Both the position numbers and the translations under genes were made by a program. From Alitta virens (lineage: Eukaryota; Annelida; Polychaeta; Phyllodocida; Nereididae), in contig OW028585.1 of the NCBI GenBank assembly GCA_932294295.1, positions 30,240,720-30,304,719 on the forward strand: a stretch of 64,000 bases of DNA. The letters are read 5' to 3'. A model generated the notes under the pieces. It saw only the letters and a program-made list of their open reading frames with translations, had not been told where the DNA came from and made no database searches. Of this stretch, positions 10,396-22,637 are shown one piece after another (the first letter of the stretch is position 1; each line of letters starts with the position of its first letter).

Positions 10396-11456
10396 AACTA
10401 AAACGATACCAGACTATACATCTAATATACAAAAAAACAAAACAAATGGATGACTAAAATGTAGAGTGAATTTATATTTCAATTAATGTTTCATTTACAC
10501 AACTTCGAATACTTTCGTTCCATAATCATGATAATTTAAATTCTGGCTTTAGAAATGAAACTTAATTAGGTCAAGTACATTGAATGTTAATTATAACATA
10601 ATTAGGTCATGGTGATTCTAATATACATGTAGATGCTGCCTTAAGTAGTGAGGTGGTCTTAAGGCAAAATATCACTGCATTTTCACACTAGATAGCAGTT
10701 TGGAATATTTGTGCAATTGGAGCCATTTCAGAATCCTTTTCTTGGATTTTAGAAAAATTCTTATTGAAAAGAAAATATACGTGTGTATACTTTGGTAGCT
10801 ATGTATGCACGTTTTTAGTCAAATCAAATAAAAGCAATTATATATTTAGAATTTTTTTTATTCAGCTTGCATTGATTTTATTTTATTTTAAGAATTTAAA
10901 TTTAATGCAATTCGTATATCAAAGCTGTCAGAAGAGGAGGCAATAATATACTGAATATAATTTAATATAGTTCACAAATGCTTTTATTAATTTATATGGT
11001 TTAACAGATAAGATATTAAAGATAGGATAATATATATATGTTTCCAATAGGTCTTAATGCAATATGGCAAAATGTGGTCAAAAAAAGGTTTCGTTGGTTA
11101 TCAACGATTTTTATTTATTTAAGCTTTTGACCTTTAAATTAAATGCCGTAATTCCACCTAATTTTTCTTGATAGTTTTATTAATTAATTAAAATGTAACC
11201 CTAATGTATATTACAATATCTTATACCCCAAGCACTATTATATAATGTACTAAACCAATAAAAACACTTTGATTTCAATACATATTTATAACTTAGGATA
11301 TGTATTACTGACTTTTCGAAGGTTTTTGAGCATATTTTTAGTGTCTTTCAGCTGTCAGTGCACTGGCAGTTTCTGCTCTACTAGTCTGTCAACATAGGCT
11401 GGGTAGATAAACATATTATGTATTCTGGCAGTGTATTTCATTTCTCAAATATGGCA

Positions 11457-11480
11457 GCTTTTTTTTTTTTTTTTTTTTTT
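11457..11480. repeat. Poly-T tract
   Basis: A run of about 22 T. It may be a retroposon tail on the opposite strand, but no body is recognised beside it. Confidence 0.5.
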
Positions 11481-11752
11481 GGATCCTTTTCATTTTTTAA
11501 AATTTCCAGTAGATTCTGAGAGAGAAAAAAAAAATATGAGAAAAGAATGAAACATGAAACGTTTAGATGAAAAATGAGTTTTGAAATATGTAATACAATT
11601 TTCTTCTAAAATGTGATTATACACTCTAAAAGTAAAATAGTTAAAAATATCAAACAGATTTCAGCCCTGTTTGATGTGACCAAAACTGCCTAAATGTCAA
11701 TGCAATAGATAAACTGTCACTAATTAGGATAATGAATATTGTTAGAACTTAA

Positions 11753-11835
11753 CAGTTGTGTGGACTCAAAGCAGCCTTATCATCTCATCATTACGTCTGC
11801 CTCTGGTTACTGGTCATATAAGCTGATTAAGAGTT
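11753..11835 (+). mobile_element. SINE-B fragment
   Basis: GTGTGGACTCAAAGCAGCC, TTATCATCTCATCATTACG and CATATAAGCTGATTAAG match the SINE-B 3' end. Confidence 0.65.
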
Positions 11836-11877
11836 TGATCAGGCCAGGGGCTATGATACAAAGCCATGCAATACATA

Positions 11878-11912
11878 TTTTAATACAATACAATACAATA
11901 CAATACAATACA
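11878..11912. repeat. (AATAC)n microsatellite
   Basis: Five to six tandem AATAC pentamers. Confidence 0.85.
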
Positions 11913-12075
11913 GGTATGTTAGTTCAAGGGTGGATGAGTGTAGTTTATGCAAATATTGATATGACTTAGTAGACTTACAGTTCCTTGTCTCGTGTTTAGT
12001 TAAGAATCGGTGGTTGCCATTGACAGACAAACAATAAACCACAATGAAACCACGGTAGACCTTGTGCCAGTTGTG

Positions 12076-12735
12076 GTGAGATAAGATGAGATAGGATAAG
12101 ATAGGATAAGATAGGATAAGATAGGATAAGATAGGATAAGATAGGATAAGATACAAGACAAGATATAAGATAAGATGATATGACAAGATAAGACAAGATA
12201 AGATAAGATAAGATAAGATAAGATAAGATAAGATAAATAATAATCTAAGATAAGGTAAGATAGAATAAGATAAGATGATATAATGCAAGATAATGCAGTA
12301 TAAGATAAGATAAGATAAGATAAGATAAGATAAGATAAGATAAGATAAGATAAGATAAGATAAGATAAGATAAGATGAGATGAGATAAGATAAGATAAGA
12401 TAAGATGAGATGAGATAAGACAAGATAAGATAAGGTGACAAGACAAAACAAGACAAGATTAGATTATATAGACAAGACAAGATTAGATAATATAGACAAA
12501 ATAAGACACGATAAGACAAGATAAGAATAAGAATAAGATAAGATAAGACACGATAAGACAAGATAAGGTAAGACAAGATAAATATTCTATTCAAAGACCA
12601 GATAAGATAAGTAGGTAATAAGCAGGTGATAAGGTAAGATAAGATAAGGACAAGATAAAATAATATAAATAGGTAAAAGACAAGATAAAATAAAACGAAA
12701 TTAGTGAATAAGATGAGATTAGGTAAAATATTGCT
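12076..12735. repeat. (GATAA)n-type pentanucleotide array
   Basis: More than 600 bp of AGATA/AAGAT pentamers with variants (AGATG, ACAAG, GGATA). The variants come in runs, for example a GGATAAGATA dimer array at about 12090-12150 and AGATGAGATG blocks near 12370-12415. This array explains the long Leu-Ile-Leu-Ser-Tyr frames on the minus strand, including one of 247 codons; they are not genes. Confidence 0.95.
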
Positions 12736-13284
12736 TGGACTAAAATTCTATTTCACCATAGTGAAAAACAAAAAACAAAAACACTCAAAATATGAGTTCA
12801 AGAACCAGATCACTTATATATTTCAGAAACAGATCTATAAATCTATAAAATAGTAGTGATATGGCTTTTTTTTCATTTATAGAAATGCAATCTCAGGTAT
12901 TAAAAAAAATATATACCGGTAAGTCTGCATTCTCGACATACATCAATTAAAAAAAAAATCGTTAAAGAAAGGTTTTTTTCTTCTTAATTGTCTGAAATGT
13001 GGTATGTGCACTGAGAAACTACCAGGCTGTCAATATCTTGGAGAAAGCATTTGAGCCAACTGCACTGGGGGCAATGTCCCTTCATGGACCTAAAGTTATT
13101 TGACTGTTCTTGAGTCATTGCCAAAAATGTTGATTGCTTAACTGCACAAATACCTCTGTCGGAGTTGTGTTAACAATATTGGGTAGTCGTGTATATATAT
13201 TTATTTGTATATTGACTTGTTAGTGCTTTTATTGAATTGTAATTAAGTAATAGAAGAAATTTTTCAATTCAGTAAGATAAAGTT

Positions 13285-13525
13285 GTCCTTGTGGAACCCC
13301 ACAGTTAAGACCACCCTTGGGAATCACTGAGGTGGTCTTAATATCAAGGTGGTCCTAATTGTGAAACTTGACAGTTTTGTGACCAGGTGGTCCTAATATT
13401 GAGGTGGTCTTAATATTGGATAGTTTGTATATACAAGGAAACCTCACAATTAAGACCACCCTTGGGAATCACTGAAGTGGTCTTAATATCGAGGTGGTCT
13501 TAATATTGGGTAGTTTTATATATGA
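13285..13525 (+). repeat. Duplicated GGTGGTC/GACCACC module
   Basis: The module AAGACCACCCTTGGGAATCA followed by GAGGTGGTCTTAATAT occurs twice (about 13308 and 13455). GACCACC and GGTGGTC words recur, giving hairpin potential. Related words occur at 16770, 27352 and as a clean hairpin at 29710-29755. Confidence 0.7.
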
Positions 13526-14111
13526 GATTCCATTGTATTGCTAAGACCTGTGAAATTAAAAAGTAACATTTTAATATATTATTTTATTAATTAATAAAAT
13601 GGGAAAAGCATATATATAGGCAATTACTTATTTTAAATGGTCAAATTTATTTGCTTAATTGAAACCTTTGCAATTTTAAAGTCATTTTTAATTTATAGTA
13701 TTGAGATATAAATTAAAATATAAAGGTTCATGATTTTCATGTTCTCAATGATGACGTGGTACTTAGTAATTCATGACCAACTACCAGAGGCAGACGTAAT
13801 GATGAGATGCTAAGTTAGAGAATACGCATAAAATTGAATGTTTTCAAAACACAGGATCACTTAACAGAAATATGTAGTGCATGAAAGTGAATATCAAAGT
13901 GCGCTGCAGTTATTACATAACCCTTATGAGTGCAGAAAGGTCAATGCCCTGAATGTTGTTTTTTTGGTGGTCGTAGTAATGACCATATTTGTGAGGTCAT
14001 TTTATGAAGGGGAATGTATAAATGATATTTCTTAGCAGGAAACTATAGATCACAATGTGACTGAAATTCTACCTGGGCATCAATGGTTCAACAGAGTATT
14101 CATAATTGCAT

Positions 14112-14161
14112 TAATCAATCAATCAATCAGTCAATCAATCAATCAATCAATCAATCAATTA
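14112..14161. repeat. (AATC)n microsatellite
   Basis: About twelve tandem TCAA/AATC units with one GTCA interruption. Confidence 0.9.
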
Positions 14162-14792
14162 GCACATAAAATAAAAACTACATTTGCCATTTCAATAGCT
14201 GGTATTGATTTTAAAATTGCACTAGTATTTGATTTCGTATCTGAAAAATACTATTTTTTTAATTCAAAATTAATATTATTATAGCTATCCGATCCGTAAA
14301 ATATGTTTGAATTGTGTTTTATTTTAAGGATAACATTTTGTAAATAAAAGATAAGTATATCGCAAAATGTCTGAAATGTATTTTATCTCAAGAATAACAT
14401 TTTGTAATTGAAAAATAAGTACATCATAAAGTTTGTCTAAGATGCTTTTTTTGAAGAATAACATGAAAAATAAGTATATGTATCGCAAAATATGTCTAAA
14501 ATATGCTATTTTTTATGAATATCATTGGTGTAGATGTTATTGTAATAGCAGTATACCTTTAACGTTATATTATGCTTGGTTCCACACTGGCAACTTTCAC
14601 TATAAAAGAAAAGAAAAAACGTATTTACAATTATCTGCAATCTTGTATTTACTTTCTCTCACCAAGATTGATATAGCCTACCTTATGGTGCCTATATATT
14701 AGCTATTATAACATATAGAATATTGTAAACAGTAGATCCTGCCCATTAAGAACACCTTTGGTACATTGCAAGATTTGTCAAATGTCTAATAT

Positions 14793-15066
14793 CTCAATGC
14801 CACTGGGTCTGAAGCTTAGTCGGCTTATATGACCAGCTTCCTGAGGCAGACGTAATGATGAAATGATTAGGCTGCTTGGAGTCCATACCATTTTACACAT
14901 TTACCCTGTGGGTGGGGTCTTTTACTTGTCTCAGCATAGACACCGAGTACAAGGCACCGCCAATGCAATGTCTCATGTAATCGACATCCAGCTGGGATGA
15001 ACCCGGGACCTTCAGCGGAGATGGCCAATGTGGAATTGGCGGATTCCTTAACCATAAGGCCACACA
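14793..15066 (-). mobile_element. SINE-B, near full length with tRNA-like head
   Basis: On the minus strand the element starts with a tRNA-like head: GTGGCCTTATGGTTAAGGAA (A-box region), a variable anticodon-side stretch, then a GGTCCCGGGTTCATCCC B box. It continues with CAGCTGGATGTCGAT, the GTGTCTATGCTGAGACAAG block and the ATTACGTCTGCCTC...CTAAGCTTCAGACCC end. This is the best-preserved SINE-B in the window. Confidence 0.8.
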
Positions 15067-15190
15067 TAAGATAAGACAAGATACTATTTATTGGCGATGT
15101 GCAATGAGTGAATTTATTCTTCTTTTATAGCACAGTATAAAGATAAGATGAGATAAGATAAGACAAGATGAGATAAGCCAAGATAAGCTT
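15062..15190. repeat. (AAGAT)n pentanucleotide tracts
   Basis: Two AAGAT/GATAA tracts (about 15066-15083 and 15137-15188) with unique sequence between them, next to the SINE-B. Confidence 0.8.
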
Positions 15191-15237
15191 AGACTTTAGC
15201 GTAACGTAATGCATTGAAACTTTTGAAACAGAAATAA

Positions 15238-15418
15238 GGTGGGTAGGGCTTTACGTCCTGTATTTCTGCACCTGATGGGCTAATTAGGACCAGCAGGGAC
15301 CATGGCAATGAGATTAAGGATGAAACAACCATCCAACTTTGGCTCAATCGGGAATCGAACCCGGGACCTAGTGGTTGGAAGCCCAGCGCTATCACTGAGC
15401 TAAGCCCTCCACCCACTT
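15238..15418 (-). mobile_element. SINE-A, near full length, minus strand
   Basis: Reverse complement shows the complete order: GGGCTTAGCTCAGTGATAGC head with A box, GGCTTCCAACCACTAGGTCC, B box GGGTTCGATTCCCG, the TTGGATGG core and the GGACGTAAAGCCCTACCCAC end. Confidence 0.88.
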
Positions 15419-15429
15419 GGCACAGAAAT

Positions 15430-16180
15430 AACAATACAGTAGTCTTAATAATCACATTGGTCTTAAAAGTAGTGCTCGCCTGTGTGTGTCATGTCACACA
15501 GCATTGCACAATGTAAGCAGTGCATGCCCATTGAAAGAAAACCACTCGTGCATGACTGTCCACGTGATATTTATCTCTGCTCTGATTGGCCGCCCTCTAA
15601 CAGATAAAGTGCCTTCTTTGGGGTGTTGTTGAGTTTTACCATTTTCTTTCGGAGTTTTAGACAAGAAGGCAACCAGCGAATGAAGGTAAGTTGTTTTATG
15701 ATAATTGGTAATGTATTTTTGATATATTATGTTATATTATGTCAATCAGTAACTAATGCTAGTAAAAGTACAAATATGATTACAATAGGATTTGCATGAA
15801 ATTAGGTATGATTAATAATGAATGATTAGTTAATTTTATGACATTAATCAGATGTTGGAATTATTAATATCTTTTCTCTCATAAACAATTACAAACCGAG
15901 TTACAGTTAATTAGTAGAACACTAAATAAGAATTTATTTGTGATAATAAAGTCATGCGTTTGATTTGTAATGGACCAATTTCATAGACTTGATTATGAAC
16001 ATGATCATATACATGTTATCCAAGGGAGTATATTATTGGTTGGATGAATCAGGTGCAATTATTTTTTTAGATAACGCTAATATTATGCAAATTTAAAAGA
16101 ATAAAAACAATTAATTGAATCAGTAAAATTACATCTTTTGTAACACTCATATTGTCCATTTAGTAATAGATAGTATTAAA
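15430..16180. other. Intergenic, no gene recognised
   Basis: Contains a moderately GC-rich bit near 15560-15700 followed by AT-rich DNA. ATGAAGGTAAG near 15680 looks like a first-exon/donor, but no partner exon could be joined. Confidence 0.3.
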
Positions 16181-16182
16181 GC

Positions 16183-16385
16183 TGGATTGACAGTGGCCAA
16201 AATCTATTGCATTCACTTCATCGTCTTCTTAATACTGATCACCTACCATCCAGAGCCTGGCTGGGTTCACTATCTCTCTATAAAATAAATAAACTTCACC
16301 TAATTTTTAATTTTTCATGCCATCAAAAATCCAATATGTTAACAAACCGAGTGATGACCTCACAATACTCAACAATGGATGTTGA
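16183..16385 (+). repeat. Interspersed repeat H, copy 1
   Basis: About 200 bp collinear with 62370-62585 in a VWA intron: AAAGCTGGATTG, TTCACTTCATCGTCTTCTTA, CTACCATCCAGAGCC, ATAAATAAACTTCACCTA and AATATGTTAACAAACC in order. Class unknown. Confidence 0.8.
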
Positions 16386-16897
16386 TGCCATTTCCATTGT
16401 ATTTCCAATGTTCTGGTATTGATTTCTTTCAATGTATCATTGTAATTAATACCTGATAGATTCATTAGCTTACACATATTTAGTGTGTCTTGACCAAATA
16501 AAGTGATTTTCAGTTTGATAAAGTTTTAGAAAATAGTAATTATGACAGATGGTGGAGCTTGTTTAATATGCAAGTAGGGTGGAGTTGCGCATATAGTCTT
16601 CAAATGGCTCTGTCAAGGTTGAATGAAATCAGTAATAATATGTTGGGTCAGTTTAGTGCAGGCTTAGATCCTGCCAAGTTGGTAGTAATTAAGTAGTTAG
16701 TTGTAAAAAAGAAGGTTGAAATTTTCCTTGCTATATACACATGGTGCGCAATGGTACTTGTGGAACACCACAATTGAGACCACCCAATATTAAGACCACT
16801 GCCCTGGTCGCTATTTGAAATGTACTATATTTTAGAAAATGAAGGTTATAATATCAACATGTTTTATGAAGCACCAAAAGTGCCAACCAATATTATG

Positions 16898-16977
16898 TAC
16901 ATGGCCAAATGTGCCACGTGCGTTTTCCATAAGAAGGATAAACGCATGAAAATACACGTGGCACAATTGGCCATGTA
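16898..16977. mobile_element. MITE-D, copy 1
   Basis: 80-bp near-palindrome. The left arm is TACATGGCCAAATGTGCCAC and continues GTGCGTTTTCC; the right arm is the complement (ACACGTGGCACAATTGGCCA). The outer TA could be a TA target duplication. Confidence 0.8.
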
Positions 16978-17233
16978 GTACTTTGCTAACTTCACATATT
17001 GCTGTTTCAAATGTACAAGTGCAACGAGTTTTTAGCAAGGGCTTAAATGGCAACCAAGATGTTTTAGAAGGTTTCTTGCTCTATTTGAAATGTGGGTGGA
17101 TCAAATTTGCTCTTTTGTGTTTCGTTCCAGCAGTTAAATTATGTGAAGAAGGTTGCAATGCTATTTTATTTGTTGAGGACTAGAGATATTAGTTTGCTTT
17201 AGTTGAGTAGAAGTCATTCACTACAAGATATGT

Positions 17234-17414
17234 GGGCGGGGGCCTAGCTCGGAGGTAGCGCTCTGGGCTTGGCTGGGTCCCGGGTTCGATTCCCGGTCGA
17301 GCCTGAGTTGGATGGCTGTTTCATCCTTTGTCTTATTGCCATGGTCTCTGCCTGTCCTAATTAGCCCAACAGGTACAGAAATACAGGACGTAAAGCCCTA
17401 ATAACACACACACA
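17234..17414 (+). mobile_element. SINE-A, full length, 15-bp target duplication
   Basis: tRNA-like head with A and B boxes, TTGGATGGCTGTTTCATCC core, GGACGTAAAGCCC end and (CA)n tail. CACTACAAGATATGT at 17219-17233 is repeated at 17415-17429. The anticodon region is shortened relative to other copies (CTTGGCTGGG against CTTCCAACCGCTGGG). Confidence 0.93.
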
Positions 17415-17562
17415 CACTACAAGATATGTAAAAATACATGAAAGAACCTTTTGATTTTGATATTCTCTGAATGGTAGATGTTTATATAGTAAGTATTTTC
17501 CAGTAGTTTCATTGAAAACGGGCCATCAAATTAAACCTAGACTAAGCTAGACAACTTCTGCT

Positions 17563-17765
17563 ACCTGCCACTAACCCAAACTGTCTCGCTATAGCTGGCT
17601 ATGCAAAGCCAGATCTAAAAGTACACATACATTTACCAAGGTTTATCGGTGTAAGCCAACTTTAAGCTAGGAGTAGACAGAAACAGCTGGCTTTAGCCCA
17701 TTATAGCTACAGCTGTCTATAGAGTCGACCATAATTTATGAAACTAACCATACTTTCTGTTAGGA
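17563..17765 (+). repeat. Interspersed repeat family I, copy 2
   Basis: CTACCTGCCACTAACCC, GGTGTAAGCCAACTTTAAGC, AGGAGTAGACAG and GAAACTAACC match 5079-5385 in order, lacking its middle ATATTTATGATAT block. Confidence 0.65.
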
Positions 17766-17908
17766 CCTTTATTGTATTAGTAAGACATTGTGGCAGAAAC
17801 ATAATTACAAATTTGTCCAGAGATACTTAAGAATAACTAAATATTTCCTCCATCATATCCGTTTCTTGTAGGATTGCGTGAAAGAAATTATATTTCTCTT
17901 TGTCAGCA

Positions 17909-18134
17909 TCAAGGCGGGGGGTGGGGCCTACCTCAGAGGTAGCGCTCTGGGCTTCCAACCGCTGGGTCCCGGGTTCGATTCCGGTCGAGCCTAAGTTGGA
18001 TGGCCGTTTCATCCTTCGTCTCATTGCCATGGTCTCTGCCTGTCCTAATTAGCCCATCAGGTGCAGAAATACAGGACGTAAAGCCCTAATCACACACACA
18101 CGCATGCGCACGCACGCACGCACACACACACACA
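17909..18134 (+). mobile_element. SINE-A, full length, 13-bp target duplication
   Basis: Complete head, core and 3' end followed by an extended (CA)n/(CG)n tail. CTCTTTGTCAGCA at 17896-17908 repeats at 18135-18147. The anticodon-loop equivalent CTTCCAA is that of tRNA-Gly(UCC), suggesting the SINE's tRNA origin. Confidence 0.93.
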
Positions 18135-18214
18135 CTCTTTGTCAGCAAACCTTCGCTGACACGATGTTCCTTATTCGTGCTTGATTATAAGGTTCCTAAA
18201 TTATTTATCACAAC

Positions 18215-18319
18215 TACATGGCCAAATGTTTTCACCTCATTATATTTAGCTAAAGACCATGCCTTTTCCATGCGTGTATCCTTCGCATGGAAAACGCACG
18301 TGGCACATTGTGCCATGTA
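18215..18319. mobile_element. MITE-D, copy 2
   Basis: Bounded by TACATGGCCAAATG and ACGTGGCACATTGTGCCATGTA, with a central palindrome built on TTTTCCATGCG / CGCATGGAAAA. The left arm has diverged inside the element. Confidence 0.78.
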
Positions 18320-18429
18320 CAAGATAAAAAGCAAAGAATGTGTCGTTTTAGCCGAAAACCGCAAGTCACAAAAAGGAAAAAGTAAGAAGAACAAAAAAAG
18401 ACAAAGAAAAAGTAAAAAGAACAAAAAAA

Positions 18430-18453
18430 AGACAAAAAAAAAAAAAAAAAAAT
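18430..18453. repeat. Poly-A tract in A-rich region
   Basis: An A-rich stretch from 18360 ends in an uninterrupted A run. It produces a Lys-rich frame (plus) and a Phe-rich frame (minus) that are not credible genes. Confidence 0.8.
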
Positions 18454-18459
18454 AGACAT

Positions 18460-19876
18460 ACAAAGAATAAGAGTTGTTTAGTCAAACAATGGCTGAAAAG
18501 AAAATTAAAAGAAAAACTTAAAACTTCCCTCTGGAGGTTTAAAAAAATTGTCTTTGATCATGCGCAAGAAACCGATCACAGTTCACAGAAATTCTTGCAA
18601 ATTACAAGAACAAGAAAACAGGAAATTTATGGCTCCCCGGGGTGCTGAAAAGGGTAATTTGTTTATCTTACCTTCCTGGTTTGTGGTCTAAAAAATGGGT
18701 GAGGTCTTTTGCAGTGTCAATCATGCAACAAAACACGAGGAAATGAGTGTAAAATGTTTCAGATATAAGTCATGACTTCATTGAAACTGACAAGTATAAT
18801 TTAATGTAGTTCAACTAAATGGCAGCCAGGGCAGTTCTTTCCTTATGTGAATTTTTTCACAGTCCCAAATTGTACTATGCAATCCGATAGCATGTCAGAT
18901 CCAGTTTTTTCAACAATAGTTTCTTCGTTTGACATCACACTGATGTTTACCCAATGTAATTTCCAAAATATGAAAAACATCAAATTATATTTACTAAGGA
19001 ATGTTCGTGTAAGGAATTGATAATGATACACATTATCTCTTTTTACATCATAACCTTTTAATGTTTCATTCAAAATCATGATGCATGGGTGGTACCACAA
19101 AAATATTATAAAGTTAGTCACCAAAATATCTTAGGACAGGATATATAGTTTTTCAACCTAGATTATAGCGAAAAGTCTGGTGTTCCAGTGACGAATTCTT
19201 TGTGCTCAAAGGTTTGTTCTTGTTTTCTTTGTAATGGTTGGATGGGTAATTTTCTGTCTGGAGGGTATCCAAAGAGTACGAAAATAACTTTCCAACATTC
19301 GTGAAAGTTTTATTAAGCATGGCATAGCAACATTAAAATCATTCTGCCATTCCGTTACTATTCTTCTTGAACCAAAAATAGCGTAATACTACCGTCACGG
19401 TAATCTTGGCAGTCCCATACTCTGTCGGGACAATATTGAGCTAATAGTTTGAAGTTTAAAAAAAATTTCTTGACACATAATTCATACAATTTTACACTGA
19501 TGCAATACATTCAATATAGTTAAGTTTATACATAATTATAATACATTCAGGGAAACTATATTAGGTTGCAATCTTAAATGGCCTTCAAACGAATACACTA
19601 CATTTTCTAGGTAGTTTCTTCATTTTTAGTATGAATTGATTCAAGAGTGCAGATGTCAACTAATATGGTGGTTTATTGTCACCAATAAACACCACTAATT
19701 TGGTGTTTTTGATATCACCACAACAACCAAATGGGGGTTCTAATATCATCATAACAACCAATTTGGTGTTTTTATATATCCTTGGTATTCTTTGCAACAA
19801 CAATCATCATCATAATGACAAATAAGATGTTCTTAAGTCACTAAAACAACCATTGCAGTGCCCCATATCACCACAT
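18460..19876. other. Intergenic, no gene recognised
   Basis: 19660-19870 has a loose repeat of CACCA/ACAACCAA and TTGGTGTT words. No reading frame shows a recognisable domain. Confidence 0.35.
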
Positions 19877-19887
19877 CACCACAACAA

Positions 19888-19979
19888 GTTTCCTTCGTCC
19901 CATTGCCATGGTCTCTGCCTGTCCTAATTAGCCCATCAGGTGCAGAAATACAGGACGTAAAGCACTAATCACACACACA
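19888..19979 (+). mobile_element. SINE-A, strongly 5'-truncated
   Basis: Only TTCCTTCGTCCCATTGCCAT to GGACGTAAAGCAC plus (CA)n remains. CACCACAACAA at 19877-19887 repeats at 19980-19990. Confidence 0.85.
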
Positions 19980-20824
19980 CACCACAACAAATTAACTTCT
20001 ATTTTCATATTTCACCACAAACCCCAACTTGGTGTTCCGCTACTACCACAATAACCAAAATGAGTAACCAAAGTAACCGATTAAAAAAAAGAAGAAATAA
20101 CGGTTATTTTTCAGGATACGGTGCCATCACATCCTGGTACTTATCCTATATACTCCGTTGTTCTTAAAATGGCAGAATTTTGCACTTTCGCTTCTTGTTT
20201 GGCGGAATTTTTGCACTTTCGCTACTTGTTTGTTTAATCATGGTTGAACGAAAATGTCAATCTTGAGGAATTTTTCTCTTTTTTTTTGTTGAGTCAGACT
20301 GACAAATGTATAACGCATTTGTTTTGAAGGTCATTTCATTTGCCTTTTGGTGTGTTATCGCGTCATTACGACAAAATGGATGAATGATACATGCATGAAT
20401 GCCTTTTCATGCTAGAGAAAGAGAAATATATCTGTCAACTGTGGCTATCATAAGGCAAACATGTTTATATAGTTCTTCGAAGTTGAATATGGAAAAAGTT
20501 CTGAGTTGGGAAACCCACTTCATTGTATTGTTAGGTAACACGCTAAATCAGCGCAACATCGGTGCAACATCAGCCGACTACAGCCATTGTTGAAAAGATG
20601 TTGACCTGATGTGGCATGCTGTCTGCATATGTTTACCTCAATAAACCGTTACGCGTTTGTAAAAGAATACATAAAAATTTGCTTTTAAAAAATTGTAGTT
20701 GACACTTTGCAGTACGATCTAGAACAGTTATTTGTGTCTCAGTGATGTCTTTCCAATGTTACAAATCCTGAGTAGACTGTTTGGAGCATATTTTTAAAAC
20801 TTTTGACTGCAGCGAACATTTACG

Positions 20825-20918
20825 CAGATAGCATTGCCAATCGGAGTAACATAACTGCAACGTTGGCAATGTTGATACAATTAAAATGTAGTCCAAATTT
20901 GGAATACTATCTGGGTAT
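20825..20918. mobile_element. MITE-C, diverged
   Basis: CAGATAGCATTGCCAATCGG at the left and CCAAATTTGGAATACTATCTG at the right are the family ends. The middle has ACATAACTGCAACGTTGGC in place of the usual ACATCG repeats. Confidence 0.65.
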
Positions 20919-21339
20919 AGCGAAAGTCAGATGCCATTATCCAGAAGAAGAATTTTTTAGATTTCTTTCACACCGGACCCGATATATAACAAAGCCCAGA
21001 TCTATCAAACCTTCGGCATGGGACATGCATTTTAGCTTCGCAGTGTTATATAAGTCTTTGTATTGACTTTAAGAAACTCTGTACTTCTTGGTTTATCAGA
21101 AATTCAAGGCGGTTTTTTATGTTTATTTTACGTAAGAAAAACCCTTGGAAGTGATGATTTCCTTATTTTGCAATCATTTTGCCTGGTGCATATTCAACTT
21201 GTGTATATATGAAGAGCATACACAGATAGATAGGGTTGAGAGAAAGGTGTGTATGATGCATATGGGGGATGCACTCATCTTGAATTATGGTAGTTAATCT
21301 AGATCGGGGTGAAATTCTTCAGGTTAGCAAAGAGAGATC

Positions 21340-21457
21340 CCTGATGGCATTCCTAAACAGGCCGACGTCGTTTCTTTATTGGCCAATGTCGGAACAACAT
21401 CGTATCAACATCGCCGATGTCGCGCCAGTCTTGTATCAATTTGCTATGCTATCAAGG
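21340..21457. mobile_element. MITE-C, diverged
   Basis: Left end CCTGATGGCATTCCTAAACA, middle AACATCGTATCAACATCGCC and right end TTTGCTATGCTATCAAG follow the MITE-C order with substitutions. Confidence 0.6.
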
Positions 21458-21544
21458 GTGACCTCTGATGGCAAGCTAGTCAAATAATATTGGGCTGATT
21501 AGTGGTGGCACTGGGCTTACATTGAGTTTACAGTGCTGCACTGT

Positions 21545-21722
21545 AGGGTGGGGGCCTAGCACAGTGGTAGCACGCTGGGCTTCCAACCACTTGGTCCCGG
21601 GTTCAATTCCCGGTCGAGCCTATGTTGGATGGCTGTTTCATCCTTCGTCACATTGCCATGGTCCTTACCTGTCCTAATTAGCCCATCAGGTGCAGAAATA
21701 CAGGACATAAAGCCCTGAAGAT
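21545..21722 (+). mobile_element. SINE-A, near full length
   Basis: GGGGCCTAGCACAGTGGTAG head, B box GGGTTCAATTCCCG, core and 3' end GGACATAAAGCCC without a CA tail. No clear target duplication was found, so it is probably an older copy. Confidence 0.85.
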
Positions 21723-21777
21723 CCTCCGTTGAATTGCCTTGTCAGTGGTCAGGCAGTCTTCGTAAGCTACATCTCAG

Positions 21778-21962
21778 CTGGTTGGTGATCGCATGAGATG
21801 TTAAATTGGTGGTGTTTAGTCCAAGATTGTGCCTTGTATTCGATGTCTATGTTGAGACAAGTGGAAGACCCTCCTGGGAGTTAAGTAATACTAAGTGACA
21901 TTGTGTGGACTCCAAGAAGCCTTATCATCATTACATCTGCCTCTGACTAAGCTTCAGATAAG
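21778..21962 (+). mobile_element. SINE-B fragment
   Basis: GATCGCATGAGATGTTAAAT, TCGATGTCTATGTTGAGACA, GTGTGGACTCCAAG and ATTACATCTGCCTC follow SINE-B in order. It lies directly after a SINE-A copy. Confidence 0.7.
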
Positions 21963-22498
21963 TAGCCTCGAGACTTTCACACGTAGTCTTGATTCCATAG
22001 ATTGATATTGTTATTGAAACACAAAAAAGCAGTGGTATGGAAGCTCTTGAAATGTTATTGCTTTGGAATTGTTAAGCCTATGCTGAGGTATAACAGACTG
22101 CAAACCACGTATACAAAATTTGTATGCAAGATAAAATTCTGAAAGTAATATTTCCTGTGAGTGTTCCCCCTCTTGGAGTAAGTGACCACAAAAGCTGGAA
22201 GCTTCCTCAAGAAAAACATCTGTCAAAAGGCACACAACTCCTAGTTTATTTAGACCTAGTTCTTAGGCTAACATTCAAAGAGAAAATTATGCTTTTTAGG
22301 CGATGCCATGAATATTTCTGCTGATAAAGCTGGTCTTTTGAAAATGCAGTATATGTTTTCAAATGATAAAATTTGTGGTTTATTGATCTATCGCAAGGAC
22401 CACACAGACTCTGCTTACTCGTGTTTAAAACAAAGTTTGCAGAACGGTCACTGTACAATAAGTAGGATCTACTGACTATGCAGTAAATACAATACCGA

Positions 22499-22610
22499 GA
22501 TAACATGCTAGATCGGACCGATATCGGCGTGCTGTTGGTATTGCAATGTTGTTTTGATGGTGGCCAAAACTGAAACGACACTGGTCTGATTTGGAATGCT
22601 ATCTGGATAC
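22499..22610 (-). mobile_element. MITE-C, opposite orientation
   Basis: Right end TTTGGAATGCTATCTGGATA is well kept; the left end (TAACATGCTAGATCGGACCG) has diverged. The second member of the pair starts at 22638. Confidence 0.6.
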
Positions 22611-22637
22611 CCTATACTATAATGTAAACGCACTTTC

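Noticed and set aside
11851..12594. 247-codon minus-strand open frame and its overlapping shorter frames
   Set aside because: Translation is Leu-Ile-Leu-Ser-Tyr repeats produced by the GATAA microsatellite; no start context or domain.
15189..15455. 88-codon minus-strand frame
   Set aside because: Reads through a SINE-A; similar short frames recur wherever this SINE occurs.
18177..18463. Lys-rich plus frame and Phe-rich minus frames
   Set aside because: Created by an A-rich tract and a MITE-D copy.
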